A DNA stretch of 64,000 nucleotides from Curtobacterium sp. S6 (lineage in GTDB: Bacteria; Actinomycetota; Actinomycetes; Actinomycetales; Micrococcaceae). Location: NCBI RefSeq assembly GCF_000710345.2, contig NZ_JHEL01000015.1, positions 248,001 to 312,000 on the forward strand. Direction: 5' to 3'. This document shows positions 18,026 to 26,646 of this stretch, one piece after another (position 1 is the first letter of the stretch; every line of letters begins with the position of its first letter). The notes under the pieces are model-generated. The model made no database searches, was not told the origin of the DNA, and saw only the letters and a list, made by a program, of their open reading frames with translations. Position numbers and translations under genes: made by a program.

Positions 18026-18650
18026 CGGCCGAATCCGGGGGAGGCCCGAGCCTCAGGACGCGTTGCACGGCGTGCTGCCGGAATTTCAGTCGCGGTAGCG
18101 CGTTCAGGGCAAGGCACACCGTCTGCGGCGGGCACCCGAGGTCGGTCGCCCGCAGCATCGTGGCCAGGGCGGCGTCGCCTCGCGCGCCAGGGTCGTGAAC
18201 GGCGAGGTCCACGCAGGTTCTCAATGGCGTCGTGACGCGCACGTCGCCGATTCGCAGATCGTCATAGGGCGAGTACCGCATGAATCGGTGGCGAATATAG
18301 CGGATCTCGTCGGCACCGAACCGGTGGGCAGAACGACCATTCACGGAGCACTCGACGTAGAACGGCGCGACCGCACAGCCGTAGATCCACGCGGCCGTGA
18401 GCCGATGGATGATCGCGACCCGTTGGCTATGAGGCTTGAGATAGTGCGCCACGGCGGCGGCACGCACCTGCGGATTGGGCGGGACCGTCGAATAGACCTC
18501 GCGCAGGACGTGGGCCAATAATCCCCGCGCGACCAGCCCGTGTGCCTCGGCCTGGGTGAGGTCCCGACCGGCCAGGATCAACCGACCGGGCCCCTTGAGG
18601 GTTTCGGCGAGGTGAGGCGTCGACGCGGTGTCACGGTGAGGAATAGTCAT
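17988..18650 (-). CDS. AbiEi-antitoxin-like hypothetical protein
   Basis: A 220-residue protein beginning MTIPHRDTASTPHLAETL. The N-terminal part (LAGRDLTQAEAHGLVARGLL) resembles the winged-helix of AbiEi-type antitoxin/regulator proteins. The rest (TPLRTCVDLA and an Arg-rich C terminus) fits the widespread actinobacterial family annotated as type IV toxin-antitoxin AbiEi-like. No AbiEii toxin lies beside it, so a toxin-antitoxin role is doubtful. It overlaps the relA 3' end by 38 bp tail to tail. TATGCC lies 6 nt upstream of the ATG, a weak leaderless signal. Family assignment is by pattern only. Confidence 0.6.
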   Translation of the reverse strand: MTIPHRDTASTPHLAETLKGPGRLILAGRDLTQAEAHGLVARGLLAHVLREVYSTVPPNPQVRAAAVAHYLKPHSQRVAIIHRLTAAWIYGCAVAPFYVECSVNGRSAHRFGADEIRYIRHRFMRYSPYDDLRIGDVRVTTPLRTCVDLAVHDPGARGDAALATMLRATDLGCPPQTVCLALNALPRLKFRQHAVQRVLRLGPPPDSAATPTAEASAANR

Positions 18651-18680
18651 GAGAAGGGCATACCCGAATCTCGATCAAAA

Positions 18681-18726
18681 AAGCGCGGATCCGGAAGATT
18701 GTGGAGAATCTTCCGGATCCGCGCTT
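18681..18726 (-). terminator. Strong terminator for the DUF349 gene
   Basis: Perfect 20-bp stem (18681-18700 with 18707-18726) and 6-nt loop. On the minus strand it is followed by a run of six T (complement of the A run at 18677-18682), a classical intrinsic terminator. Confidence 0.9.
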
Positions 18727-18748
18727 CACCGTGAACCGACGGCAGGTG

Positions 18749-20086
18749 TTAGTCCGTTGCCGAAGAAACCTGGCTCAACCACTGACGACGTGCCTCCAGG
18801 GCCTCACGGGCCTGGGCGGCTGCCTTCTGATCACCGGCCGCCTCGGCCTTCTCGAGGTCCGCCTCGAGACCCGCGATGGCTTCCCGGAGCTGGATCTCCA
18901 TGGACGAGGCCCGGGCCTGGGTCTCCGGGTTGGACCGCTCCCACTCTGCCTGTTCCGCGTCGGCGATGGCCTGCTGGACCTTCTTGAGTTCGTTTTCAAC
19001 GCGGCGGAGATCCCCTCGGGGAACCATTCCGGCCTGGTCCCATTCGTCAAGAATCGGCGCGAGCCGCGCTTTGGCTTCTTCCGGCTTGGTCACCGGAAGA
19101 ATCGCCCGGGCACGCTCGAGGAGCGCCTCCTTGACCTTCAGGTTCTCTCGGAACTCCTGCTCGGTTTCCTCGTTCGCGGCGGCACGGGCGTCGAAGAAGA
19201 CGTCCTGGGCCGCGCGGAAACGCGCCCAGAGGGCATCGTCTTCCTTGCGCGAGGCCCTCGGGGCCTGCTTCCAGCGGTCCATGAGGTCCCGGTACTTACC
19301 CGAGGTGGCACCCCAATCCGTCGAGCCTGACAGGGCTTCGGCCTCGGCGATGAGGCCTTCCTTGACCTTTTTGGCCTTCGCGTTGTCCTGATCCAACTGC
19401 GAGAAGTACGCCCGTCGATTCTTATCGAAGACGGTGCGCGCCGTGCGGAACCGTTTCCAGAGAGCGTCTTCGACCTGTTTGGGAAGGCGGGTCTGCTTTT
19501 GGGCGACCTTCCAGGTGTCGAAGAGGTCCGACATCCTGGCGCTGGAATTCTTCCAGTGGGTTTGTGAGGGGTCCTGGGCGGCGACCTCTTCGGCGGCTTT
19601 CACGATGGCCTCTCGCTCGGTCTCGGCGCGGCGCTTGGCCTCTTCGGCCTCGACCTGTTGGGCTTCCGCCCGGTCGGCGATCTTCTCCTCCAACTGGTGG
19701 ACGCGGCGTTCCAGATCCGCGATGTCCCCGACCATGGTTCGGGCCGCGAGCTGCTCCCGGACGTGGTCCAGGTTCTTGCGGGCGGCATCGGCGTCGGCTC
19801 CCTGGGCGATGCGATTCTCCAGGAGGGAGACCTGGGTCTCGACCTCGGTAAACTTTCGCGCAAAGTACGTCAGGGCCTCGTCGGCCGAAGCCTCGGGAAA
19901 GGCGCCGACCGGAAGCTGTTCCCCCTGATAGGTCACGTACACATGGCCGTCCTCGGCAACGGTGCCGTGCCGTTTGGCCTCATCTAAGGAACGGGACGCG
20001 GCCGGAGGGGCCACGGGCTTGGGCGTGGCAGGGGCGCCGGGGAGCTTGGCCGGCGTGGGCTGGTCGTCGGGCTTCTGATCGGTCAC
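18749..20086 (-). CDS. DUF349 domain-containing protein
   Basis: A 445-residue, highly charged, mostly helical protein starting from GTG at 20086. An N-terminal Pro/Ala-rich region is followed by repeated DUF349 three-helix units. Each has a Trp-centred pattern: THWKNSSARMSDLFDTWKVA, then TDWGATSGKYRDLMDRWKQA, with DALWKRFRTARTVFDKNRR and DALWARFRAAQDVFFDARA following. Long coiled-coil stretches (residues about 95-170 and 380-430) flank these. Conserved across actinobacteria; no function is established, though some relatives are nucleic-acid or ribosome associated. Divergent from hisS. Confidence 0.85.
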   Translation of the reverse strand: MTDQKPDDQPTPAKLPGAPATPKPVAPPAASRSLDEAKRHGTVAEDGHVYVTYQGEQLPVGAFPEASADEALTYFARKFTEVETQVSLLENRIAQGADADAARKNLDHVREQLAARTMVGDIADLERRVHQLEEKIADRAEAQQVEAEEAKRRAETEREAIVKAAEEVAAQDPSQTHWKNSSARMSDLFDTWKVAQKQTRLPKQVEDALWKRFRTARTVFDKNRRAYFSQLDQDNAKAKKVKEGLIAEAEALSGSTDWGATSGKYRDLMDRWKQAPRASRKEDDALWARFRAAQDVFFDARAAANEETEQEFRENLKVKEALLERARAILPVTKPEEAKARLAPILDEWDQAGMVPRGDLRRVENELKKVQQAIADAEQAEWERSNPETQARASSMEIQLREAIAGLEADLEKAEAAGDQKAAAQAREALEARRQWLSQVSSATD

Positions 20087-20341
20087 CGCTGAAACTCTTT
20101 TCGTGGGAGGGCCTTGGCCCTAGATAATTCGATGTGCGACGGCATCCACTGTCTGACGGACGCTGGGTACCAATATATATGGGACATCGGTCACTGAGCC
20201 TCAGGGTTTCGCGAGGAGACGATTGCCGCCCGGCACGGAACCGTGACATCGGTTCGCTCGGCGGGCCGCGCAAGGTTTAGTCTTAAGGGCGAATATGCGC
20301 TCGACACAGCAGGTCCAGTGCGGCAAACCGAGGAGAGATTC
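20087..20341. other. Divergent promoter region between DUF349 gene and hisS
   Basis: 255 bp with no gene. It has a short AT-rich patch (ATATATAT at about 20173) and ends with the hisS Shine-Dalgarno GAGGAGAG. A plausible hisS -10, TAGTCT, is at 20278-20283. I see no T-box or other riboswitch pattern. Confidence 0.5.
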
Positions 20342-21694
20342 ATGGCCCGAAAAGCGTCCCTGTCAGGCTTTTCCGAATTGCTACCCGAAGAAAGGGTCGT
20401 GGAAAACCACGTACTGGACGTTTTGCGCCGGACCTTCGAGCTGCATGGATTTTCCTCGATAGAAACCCGTTCGGTCGAAACCGTGGATCAGCTTCTCCAG
20501 AAGGGCGAGATCGACAAAGAGGTCTACGCGGTCTCGCGGTTGCAGGAAGATCCTGGTACCTCCTCCGGGGAAAAGCTCGCGCTACACTTCGACCTCACCG
20601 TGCCGTTCGCGCGCTACGTCGTGGAAAACGCCGGATACCTGAATTTCCCGTTCATGAGGTATCAGATTCAAAAGTCGTGGCGGGGAGAACGCCCCCAGGA
20701 AGGCCGCGCGCGAGAATTCACGCAGGCGGATATCGACGTGGTCGGGGAGGAGACTCTTCCGTTCCGCTATGACGTCGAGCTTGCCCTGATCGTCGTCGAG
20801 GGGCTGTCCCAGCTTCCCATCCCGGATTTCAAGCTGAGGCTCAACAACCGCAAGCTTTCGGAGGGCTTCTACCGGGGCATCGGCCTGAGCGACACCGCCG
20901 GCGTTCTGCGGGCCATCGATAAATTGGAAAAGATCGGTCCCGAGGCGGTTGCAACCATCCTGCGCGAGGAGGTCGGGGCCACGGATCGTCAGGCCCAGGC
21001 CGCCTTGGAACTCGCGTCGGTCAAGAGCGAGAGCATGGATTTCGTGGACAAGGTCCGGGCCTTCGGCGTCGAAGACGAACTCTTGGAACAAGGTCTGCGG
21101 GAGTTGTCCGAGGTCATGGCCGAGGCGTCCAAGAGGGCGCCGGGCACCGTGATCGTCGATCTCTCGATTGCCCGAGGGCTCGACTACTACACCGGGACGG
21201 TCTACGAGACGTTCCTGGTCGGCCACGAGAAGCTCGGGTCCATCTGCTCGGGCGGGCGGTACGAGTCGCTCGCCAGCAGCGGCAAGAAGACCTATCCGGG
21301 GGTCGGCCTTTCCATTGGAGTGACCCGGCTCGTGGCCAGGATGCTCTCCCAGAACCTGGCCAGCGTGACCCGTAAGGTCCCCTCCGCGGTGCTGATCGCC
21401 CTGACCAACGACGAGGCCTGGTCCCAGGCCCAGGACGTCGCGGACCAGCTGCGTCGCCGTGGCGTATCCTGCGAGGTCTCCGCCAGCGCAGCCAAATTCG
21501 GCAAACAGATTAAGTACGCCGACCGGCGGGGGATTCCCTTTGTGTGGTTCCTCTCGACCGACGAGGCCGGAGACCTCGTCCACGAGGTCAAGGATATTCG
21601 CTCGGGAGAGCAGGTCCCCGCCGATCCCACCTCGTGGATGCCCCCAGAAGAGGACCTCTCCCCGCGCGTCCTCGCACGCGAGGACGCGAACTAA
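20342..21694 (+). CDS. hisS: Histidine--tRNA ligase
   Basis: A 450-residue class II synthetase beginning MARKASLSGFSELLPEE. Motif 2 region FMRYQIQKSWRGERPQ, the histidine-binding signature RGLDYYTGTVYE and the C-terminal anticodon-binding domain are clear. GAGGAGAG lies 6 nt before the ATG at 20342; an in-frame ATG at 20243 gives a non-homologous extension. aspS follows after 108 bp, the usual actinobacterial order. The sequence is of the longer bacterial/archaeal-like type, with EVMAEASKRAPG between motif blocks. Confidence 0.95.
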   Translation: MARKASLSGFSELLPEERVVENHVLDVLRRTFELHGFSSIETRSVETVDQLLQKGEIDKEVYAVSRLQEDPGTSSGEKLALHFDLTVPFARYVVENAGYLNFPFMRYQIQKSWRGERPQEGRAREFTQADIDVVGEETLPFRYDVELALIVVEGLSQLPIPDFKLRLNNRKLSEGFYRGIGLSDTAGVLRAIDKLEKIGPEAVATILREEVGATDRQAQAALELASVKSESMDFVDKVRAFGVEDELLEQGLRELSEVMAEASKRAPGTVIVDLSIARGLDYYTGTVYETFLVGHEKLGSICSGGRYESLASSGKKTYPGVGLSIGVTRLVARMLSQNLASVTRKVPSAVLIALTNDEAWSQAQDVADQLRRRGVSCEVSASAAKFGKQIKYADRRGIPFVWFLSTDEAGDLVHEVKDIRSGEQVPADPTSWMPPEEDLSPRVLAREDAN

Positions 21695-21743
21695 CCACCA
21701 GCCCAGCGAGTCGCACGCTGTCCGCGGTCAACATCGCGATCGG

Positions 21744-21749
21744 TAGACT
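21744..21749 (+). promoter_or_regulatory. Candidate aspS -10 element (TAGACT)
   Basis: TAGACT in the hisS-aspS gap, 53 bp before the aspS GTG; it matches the recurrent hexamer of this genome. Confidence 0.4.
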
Positions 21750-21802
21750 CGGCATCACACATCCCGGCGGACAACCCGCCGACCACGTCGAAAGGACCGT
21801 GA

Positions 21803-23578
21803 GTGTTACGCACCCATACCCTCGGTGAGCTCACCGCCGAGAACATCGGAGAAACCGTCACCCTGGCCGGGTGGGTTGCCCGCCGTCGCGACCACGGCGG
21901 CGTCGCCTTCGTCGATCTGCGCGATCGTCAGGGCGTGACCCAGTGCGTATTCCATGATGAGGCGGACTTCGATGCCTTGCGCAACGAGTACGTCCTCCAG
22001 GTCACCGGCAAGGTCACGCGCCGTCCCGACGGCAACGATAACCCCAACCTCGTGACGGGCCAGATCGAGGTGGAGGTCCAGGGCGTCGAGGTGCTCAACA
22101 CGTCCGCTCCGTTGCCCTTCCAGATCGACGAACACGTCGAGGTCGGCGAGGAAGCCCGGTTGCGCCACCGGTATCTTGACCTGCGCCGTCCGGCGCCCGC
22201 CGCGGCCATGCGGCTTCGCTCCGACGCCAGCCGAGCCGTGCGCGAGTTGTTGCACGGCGACGAGTTCCTTGAGGTCGAAACCCCCACCATGACGCGGTCC
22301 ACCCCCGAGGGCGCCCGTGACTTCGTGATTCCCGCGCGCCTGGCCCCGGGATCCTGGTACGCCCTGCCGCAGTCGCCTCAGCTGTTCAAGCAGCTCCTTC
22401 AGGTCGGCGGCATCGAGAAGTACTTCCAGATCGCCCGCTGCTATCGGGACGAAGATTTCCGTGCGGATCGCCAGCCCGAGTTCACCCAGCTGGACATCGA
22501 AGCCTCCTTCGTGGAGCAGGACGACATCATCGAGCTCGGTGAGCGAGTGGTCGAGACCCTGTGGGGCTTGATCGACGTCCAGGTCCCGCGCCCGATCCGG
22601 CGCATGACCTACTGGGAGGCCATGGAGAAGTACGGCTCCGATAAGCCGGATCTCCGTTTTGGCCTCGAGCTGACCGAATTGACCGACTACTTCAAGGACA
22701 CGACCTTCCGCGTGTTCAAGGCGCCGTACGTCGGTGCCGTGGTGATGCCCGGCGGCGCGTCGCAGCCGCGCCGCACGCTCGACGCGTGGCAGGAATGGGC
22801 CAAGCAACGCGGCGCCAAGGGACTCGCCTACGTCTTGGTTCAGGAAGACGGCACCCTGACGGGGCCCGTGGCGAAGAACATCACCGAGGCGGAGCGCGAG
22901 GGCATCGCGGCCGAGGTCGGCGCGCAGCCGGGCGACTGCATCTTCTTCGCGGCGGGCGAGGCCAAAACCTCTCGCGCGCTGCTGGGTGCGGCCCGCGTGG
23001 AAATCGGGCATCGCACCGGGCTGATCAAGGACGACGAGTGGGCCTTCGTCTGGATCGTTGATGCGCCGATGTTTGAGTCGGCTCAAGACGCCGTCGACTC
23101 CGGCGACGTCGCCCTGGGGAACTCGGCGTGGACCGCGGTCCACCACGCCTTCACCTCGCCGAAGCCCGAATTTATGGACACCTTCGACGAGGACCCCGGG
23201 TCCGCGCTGGCCTATGCCTACGACATCGTGTGCAACGGCAACGAGATCGGCGGCGGCTCGATCCGTATCCACCGCCGGGACGTGCAGGAGCGAGTCTTTG
23301 GCGTCATGGGCATCAGCGAGGAAGAAGCCCAGGAGAAGTTCGGGTTCCTCCTGGAAGCCTTCAAGTACGGCGCGCCGCCTCACGGCGGAATCGCCTTTGG
23401 GTGGGATCGCATGATGGCCCTGCTCGCCGGCACCGACTCGATCCGTGAGGTCATCGCCTTCCCCAAGACGGGTAACGGCTACGACCCGCTGACCGCCGCC
23501 CCGGCGCCGATCACGGATCAGCAACGCAAGGAGACCGGAGTGGACGCCAAGCCCGAGCCGAAGGGCCCGGAGAAGTAG
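21803..23578 (+). CDS. aspS: Aspartate--tRNA(Asp/Asn) ligase
   Basis: A 591-residue class II enzyme starting from GTG ([17 protein letters not shown]) with AAAGGA upstream. It has an N-terminal OB-fold anticodon domain ([20 protein letters not shown]), motif 2 ([20 protein letters not shown]), a bacterial GAD insertion, and motif 3 ([20 protein letters not shown]). Many actinobacteria lack asparaginyl-tRNA synthetase and use a non-discriminating AspRS with GatCAB; sequence here does not settle that. The C-terminal tail is Lys/Pro/Glu rich. A hairpin terminator follows 17 bp after the stop. Confidence 0.96.
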   Translation: MLRTHTLGELTAENIGETVTLAGWVARRRDHGGVAFVDLRDRQGVTQCVFHDEADFDALRNEYVLQVTGKVTRRPDGNDNPNLVTGQIEVEVQGVEVLNTSAPLPFQIDEHVEVGEEARLRHRYLDLRRPAPAAAMRLRSDASRAVRELLHGDEFLEVETPTMTRSTPEGARDFVIPARLAPGSWYALPQSPQLFKQLLQVGGIEKYFQIARCYRDEDFRADRQPEFTQLDIEASFVEQDDIIELGERVVETLWGLIDVQVPRPIRRMTYWEAMEKYGSDKPDLRFGLELTELTDYFKDTTFRVFKAPYVGAVVMPGGASQPRRTLDAWQEWAKQRGAKGLAYVLVQEDGTLTGPVAKNITEAEREGIAAEVGAQPGDCIFFAAGEAKTSRALLGAARVEIGHRTGLIKDDEWAFVWIVDAPMFESAQDAVDSGDVALGNSAWTAVHHAFTSPKPEFMDTFDEDPGSALAYAYDIVCNGNEIGGGSIRIHRRDVQERVFGVMGISEEEAQEKFGFLLEAFKYGAPPHGGIAFGWDRMMALLAGTDSIREVIAFPKTGNGYDPLTAAPAPITDQQRKETGVDAKPEPKGPEK

Positions 23579-23595
23579 ACTCTCGCGTTTCCGAT

Positions 23596-23629
23596 CCTCG
23601 AAACCCCGGCCCCGGCCGGGGTTTCGAGG
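23596..23629 (+). terminator. Terminator after aspS
   Basis: 14-bp stem (23596-23609 with 23616-23629, CCTCGAAACCCCGG and its complement), 6-nt loop. The downstream tract is weak (GTTAAAG). Confidence 0.75.
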
Positions 23630-23654
23630 GTTAAAGAGCCGTGGGCGGGGCCGC

Positions 23655-23660
23655 TACGAT
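23655..23660 (+). promoter_or_regulatory. Candidate leaderless -10 (TACGAT) for dtd
   Basis: TACGAT, 6 nt (GGACCG), ATG at 23667. No Shine-Dalgarno is present. Confidence 0.5.
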
Positions 23661-23666
23661 GGACCG

Positions 23667-24104
23667 ATGCGCATCGTTTTACAGAGAGTCCTTCGAGCCA
23701 GCGTTACGGTGGACCGAGAGATCGTCGGGCACATCGAGCGGCCCGGATTGCTCGCCCTCGTGGGCGTGACGCATCAGGACGGCGATCCGGAGATTCAGAA
23801 GCTCGCCGACAAAACCTGCAACCTGAGAATCCTGGAGGACGAGAAATCCTGCCTGGAGGCCGGCGCGCCCATCCTGGCGGTCAGCCAGTTCACGCTGTAC
23901 GGCGACGCCAAAAAGGGCCGCAGGCCATCCTGGGCCGGGGCCGCTCCGTCTCAGGTGTCCGAACCGGTATATGACCGCTACGTCGACCGGCTCCGCGAGT
24001 TGGGGGCCACGGTCGAAACGGGTCGCTTCGGCGCGGACATGAGTGTCGAATTGGTCAACGACGGTCCGGTGACGCTGATCCTGGACTCCGCGGATTTGTT
24101 GTGA
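23667..24104 (+). CDS. dtd: D-aminoacyl-tRNA deacylase
   Basis: A 145-residue Dtd1-type enzyme that removes D-amino acids (and Gly from tRNA-Ala) from mischarged tRNAs. The family start [16 protein letters not shown], the catalytic-site motif VSQFTLYGD and the cross-subunit motif NDGPVT (NxGPVT) are all present. Standard length. It sits between aspS and rarA, with its own predicted leaderless promoter. Confidence 0.96.
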   Translation: MRIVLQRVLRASVTVDREIVGHIERPGLLALVGVTHQDGDPEIQKLADKTCNLRILEDEKSCLEAGAPILAVSQFTLYGDAKKGRRPSWAGAAPSQVSEPVYDRYVDRLRELGATVETGRFGADMSVELVNDGPVTLILDSADLL

Positions 24105-24123
24105 GGCTCGGTTCCGGGCCGGA

Positions 24124-24129
24124 TAGGCT
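24124..24129 (+). promoter_or_regulatory. Candidate leaderless -10 (TAGGCT) for rarA
   Basis: TAGGCT, 6 nt (GAGCAG), GTG at 24136. Confidence 0.45.
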
Positions 24130-24135
24130 GAGCAG

Positions 24136-25518
24136 GTGACCCAATCTCTCTTCGACGCACCCGACGACGACGGTGCGGACGGTGCCGCCACCGGTCGGCG
24201 CGGTCCGGCCAGCCCGCTGGCCGTGCGCATGCGACCGCGCACCGTGGACGAGATCGTCGGGCAGCAGCACGCCCTGAAGCCGGGCTCGCCGTTGCGGGTC
24301 TTGGCCGGGGAGGACGCCGGGCCGGCGGGCCCCTCCTCCGTCATCCTTTGGGGCCCGCCCGGCACCGGCAAGACCACCATCGCGCACGTCATCGCGCGCG
24401 GTTCCTCCCGAAAATTTGTGGAGCTCTCGGCGGTGACCGCGGGGGTCAAAGACGTCCGCGCGGTCATGGACCAAGCGCTGAACGACCGCGACCTGCGTGG
24501 CGTGACCACCGTGCTTTTCCTGGACGAAATCCACCGTTTTACGAAGGCCCAGCAAGATGCCCTCCTGCCGGGCGTCGAGAATCGGTGGGTCGTGCTCGTC
24601 GCGGCCACGACGGAAAATCCATCCTTTTCCGTCATCTCCCCGTTGCTCTCGCGGTCGATCCTGGTGACCCTGCACAGCTTGGACGCGGCGGACATCGGTA
24701 GCCTGCTGGACCGGGCGGTGACCGACGAACGCGGTCTGCAGGGGAAGGTGACCCTAGGCGAGACCGCCCGCACGCACCTGGTCGAGCTGTGCGGCGGCGA
24801 TGCGCGGCGCGCCCTGACCGCCCTGGAAGCCGCCGCCGCGGTGGCCTATGGCGAGTCGGACGGCGCCGAGGGTCCCATCGACATCACCGAGAAGCACACC
24901 GAGGAGGCGCTGGACCGGGCCGCCCTGCGGTACGACCGGCAGGGCGATCAGCACTACGACATCATCTCGGCCTTCATCAAGTCCATCCGCGGGTCCGATG
25001 TCGACGCGGCGCTGCACTACCTGGCCCGGATGATCGAGGCGGGGGAGGACCCTCGTTTCATCGCGCGCCGGATCGTGGTGCACGCGAGCGAAGATGTCGG
25101 CATGGCCGATCCCACGGCGCTACAGTCGGCCGTGGCGGCCGCGCACGCGGTTCAGCTCATCGGCATGCCGGAAGCGCGCATCAACCTCGCCCAGGCCGTG
25201 ATTCACTTGGCCACCGCCCCGAAGTCCAACGCCGTGGTCACCGCGATCGACCAGGCGATCGCGGACGTGCGGGCGGGGAAGGCCGGGGCCGTCCCTGCTC
25301 ACGTGCGCGATGCCCACTACCCTGGGGCCGCGGAACACGGGCACGGCAAGGGGTACATCTACCCCCACGACGTCGAGAACGCCGTCGCGGCGCAACAGTA
25401 CGCCCCCGCGGAGCTCGCGCATCGCGAGTACTACCGCCCCACGCAGTACGGGGCAGAACGGGGCTTGCGGCAACGGCTGGGAATTATCCGGCGGATCCTG
25501 CGACGCGCCGACGGATGA
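24136..25518 (+). CDS. rarA: Replication-associated recombination protein A (MgsA/RarA AAA+ ATPase)
   Basis: A 460-residue clamp-loader-like AAA+ ATPase. Walker A WGPPGTGKTTIAH is at about 72-84, Walker [10 protein letters not shown], and sensor AATTENPSF. The C-terminal MgsA domain has DRQGDQHYDIISAFIKSIRG and DVGMADPTAL. It acts at stalled replication forks and interacts with SSB. An N-terminal QSLFD clamp- or SSB-binding-like stretch is typical. After it the conserved gene order (rarA then rpsD) is interrupted by about 850 bp carrying the Tat-exported protein. Confidence 0.94.
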   Translation: MTQSLFDAPDDDGADGAATGRRGPASPLAVRMRPRTVDEIVGQQHALKPGSPLRVLAGEDAGPAGPSSVILWGPPGTGKTTIAHVIARGSSRKFVELSAVTAGVKDVRAVMDQALNDRDLRGVTTVLFLDEIHRFTKAQQDALLPGVENRWVVLVAATTENPSFSVISPLLSRSILVTLHSLDAADIGSLLDRAVTDERGLQGKVTLGETARTHLVELCGGDARRALTALEAAAAVAYGESDGAEGPIDITEKHTEEALDRAALRYDRQGDQHYDIISAFIKSIRGSDVDAALHYLARMIEAGEDPRFIARRIVVHASEDVGMADPTALQSAVAAAHAVQLIGMPEARINLAQAVIHLATAPKSNAVVTAIDQAIADVRAGKAGAVPAHVRDAHYPGAAEHGHGKGYIYPHDVENAVAAQQYAPAELAHREYYRPTQYGAERGLRQRLGIIRRILRRADG

Positions 25519-25614
25519 GCCCCTGGACCGTCGACGTGGATCGGTGTCGAGGAATTCTCGACTGACGAGCCATTTATGGATCACTATCTCGTTCCACACT
25601 TCTCACGTGTCCAC

Positions 25615-25644
25615 TTCAAATTTTGAGGAGAAATCGGATACCAT
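25615..25644 (+). promoter_or_regulatory. Possible promoter for the Tat-protein gene
   Basis: TTCAAA (25615-25620), 18-nt spacer, TACCAT (25639-25644). It lies in the AT-rich 234-bp gap after rarA. It competes with reading the ATG at 25643 as the start of a leader peptide, so both cannot hold as drawn. Confidence 0.3.
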
Positions 25645-25705
25645 GTGTGTGATCGCCGACCATTGGCATTTCATTGTCATGGGTTATCTGTCGGTGGTTA
25701 CGTAG
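25643..25705 (+). CDS. Possible 20-residue leader peptide
   Basis: A short open frame reads MCVIADHWHFIVMGYLSVVT and stops at 25703. GAGGAG precedes it, although 12 nt away, which is long. It ends 6 bp before a hairpin and 47 bp before the Tat-protein gene, an arrangement like a leader-controlled gene. The peptide is hydrophobic with two His and a Trp. Nothing else supports translation. Confidence 0.25.
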   Translation: MCVIADHWHFIVMGYLSVVT

Positions 25706-25711
25706 TGAATT

Positions 25712-25736
25712 AACGGAGCATTGCTCACGCTCCGTT
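25712..25736 (+). repeat. Hairpin before the Tat-protein gene
   Basis: AACGGAGC (25712-25719) pairs with GCTCCGTT (25729-25736) around a 9-nt loop. It lies just before the Shine-Dalgarno GGGGGAA of the gene at 25753, so it could affect translation or act as a weak attenuator. Confidence 0.5.
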
Positions 25737-25752
25737 CTGACTTGGGGGAATA

Positions 25753-26367
25753 ATGGACACTCAGTTTTCTCGACGAACCCTGGCTAAGGGGGCGGCCTGG
25801 TCCTTGCCGACCATGGTCGCCGCGGCACCCGTGCGCGCGGCCACGGCCTCGAGCATTTGCCCGCCGGACGTGGATCTCAACGCCGGCGTGTGCGATAGGA
25901 GGATCGCCGATGCCTGGGAGGTCATCGGGGGCAAGCGGGTCATGTCCGCCGGCGGCAGATTGCTTCTGGCGTCGACGACCATGAACTTCGGGACGCGGTC
26001 GCCATGTTTCAATCGCGGTCTCGTCAACTGGAAGTTGCACAACCGCACGGCGCACCGCGGCTTGCCCACGGCGCAGCTGTTCCTGCGCGACGGCACCGCG
26101 TACAGCGGTGTCGCCACCCTGGGATCCGACCAGGGCGGAGGCGCTCGAGTCGGGTTTATTTTCTCGGTGACCATTCAGTGGGAAAATTCAAAATGGTCCG
26201 CCAAAAAAGACTGGCAAGGGGCCACCGTTCATCTCCCAATGCTTTTGCATTACACGGCGCCGAATGGATCCTTGAAGAGTTGCCAATTGAAAATGGTTTA
26301 CGAAATGTCCAGCGGTTTTTCAGGGGTGCTCAAGCCGATGGTTAACCCGCATTTCGAAATCATGTGA
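25753..26367 (+). CDS. Tat-exported protein of unknown function
   Basis: A 204-residue protein. A twin-arginine signal is clear: FSRRTLAKGAAWSLP at residues 5-19, then a short hydrophobic stretch and a likely cleavage near VRAATA (residues 27-32). This signal form (RRTxxKGAAW) is common in actinobacterial surface proteins. The mature part has four Cys (36, 47, 85, 177), enough for two disulfides, and beta-like stretches (ARVGFIFSVTIQWENS, KSCQLKMVYEM). No domain is recognised. No membrane anchor or sortase motif is visible. The last third uses more AT-ending codons than its neighbours, which suggests transfer. The gene stands alone between rarA and rpsD. RBS GGGGGAA. Confidence 0.75.
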   Translation: MDTQFSRRTLAKGAAWSLPTMVAAAPVRAATASSICPPDVDLNAGVCDRRIADAWEVIGGKRVMSAGGRLLLASTTMNFGTRSPCFNRGLVNWKLHNRTAHRGLPTAQLFLRDGTAYSGVATLGSDQGGGARVGFIFSVTIQWENSKWSAKKDWQGATVHLPMLLHYTAPNGSLKSCQLKMVYEMSSGFSGVLKPMVNPHFEIM

Positions 26368-26646
26368 TGTGCCAGGGGCTATCTGCGGTTCTCGCACCCG
26401 CGGTTGTGACGTACGCGAACGGAGTGGCCCCTGGTTGGCGGAGACGGCGTGAGGTAGGATGGATCGTTGGCTGGCAAGCTCCCCAAAACGCACCGAACGG
26501 TGATCACCGGGGTAGTTGTAGCAAGGGTTGCGGCTGACCCGAGCTCTCCACCGCGCGAAACGTGCGCGGAATTCTGGAGGCCAGTTACACCAGAACAATG
26601 ACCGAGGACCTCCGCGGAATTCGGTCAACCGCATGAAAGGTAAATT
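26368..26646. other. rpsD upstream region with long leader
   Basis: 279 bp without a gene. A candidate -10 (TAGGAT, 26455-26460) would give a leader of about 180 nt to rpsD. It contains a hairpin (CCGCGC, 26551-26556, with GCGCGG, 26564-26569). S4 represses its own mRNA in several bacteria, so a regulatory leader is plausible but not shown. Confidence 0.4.
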
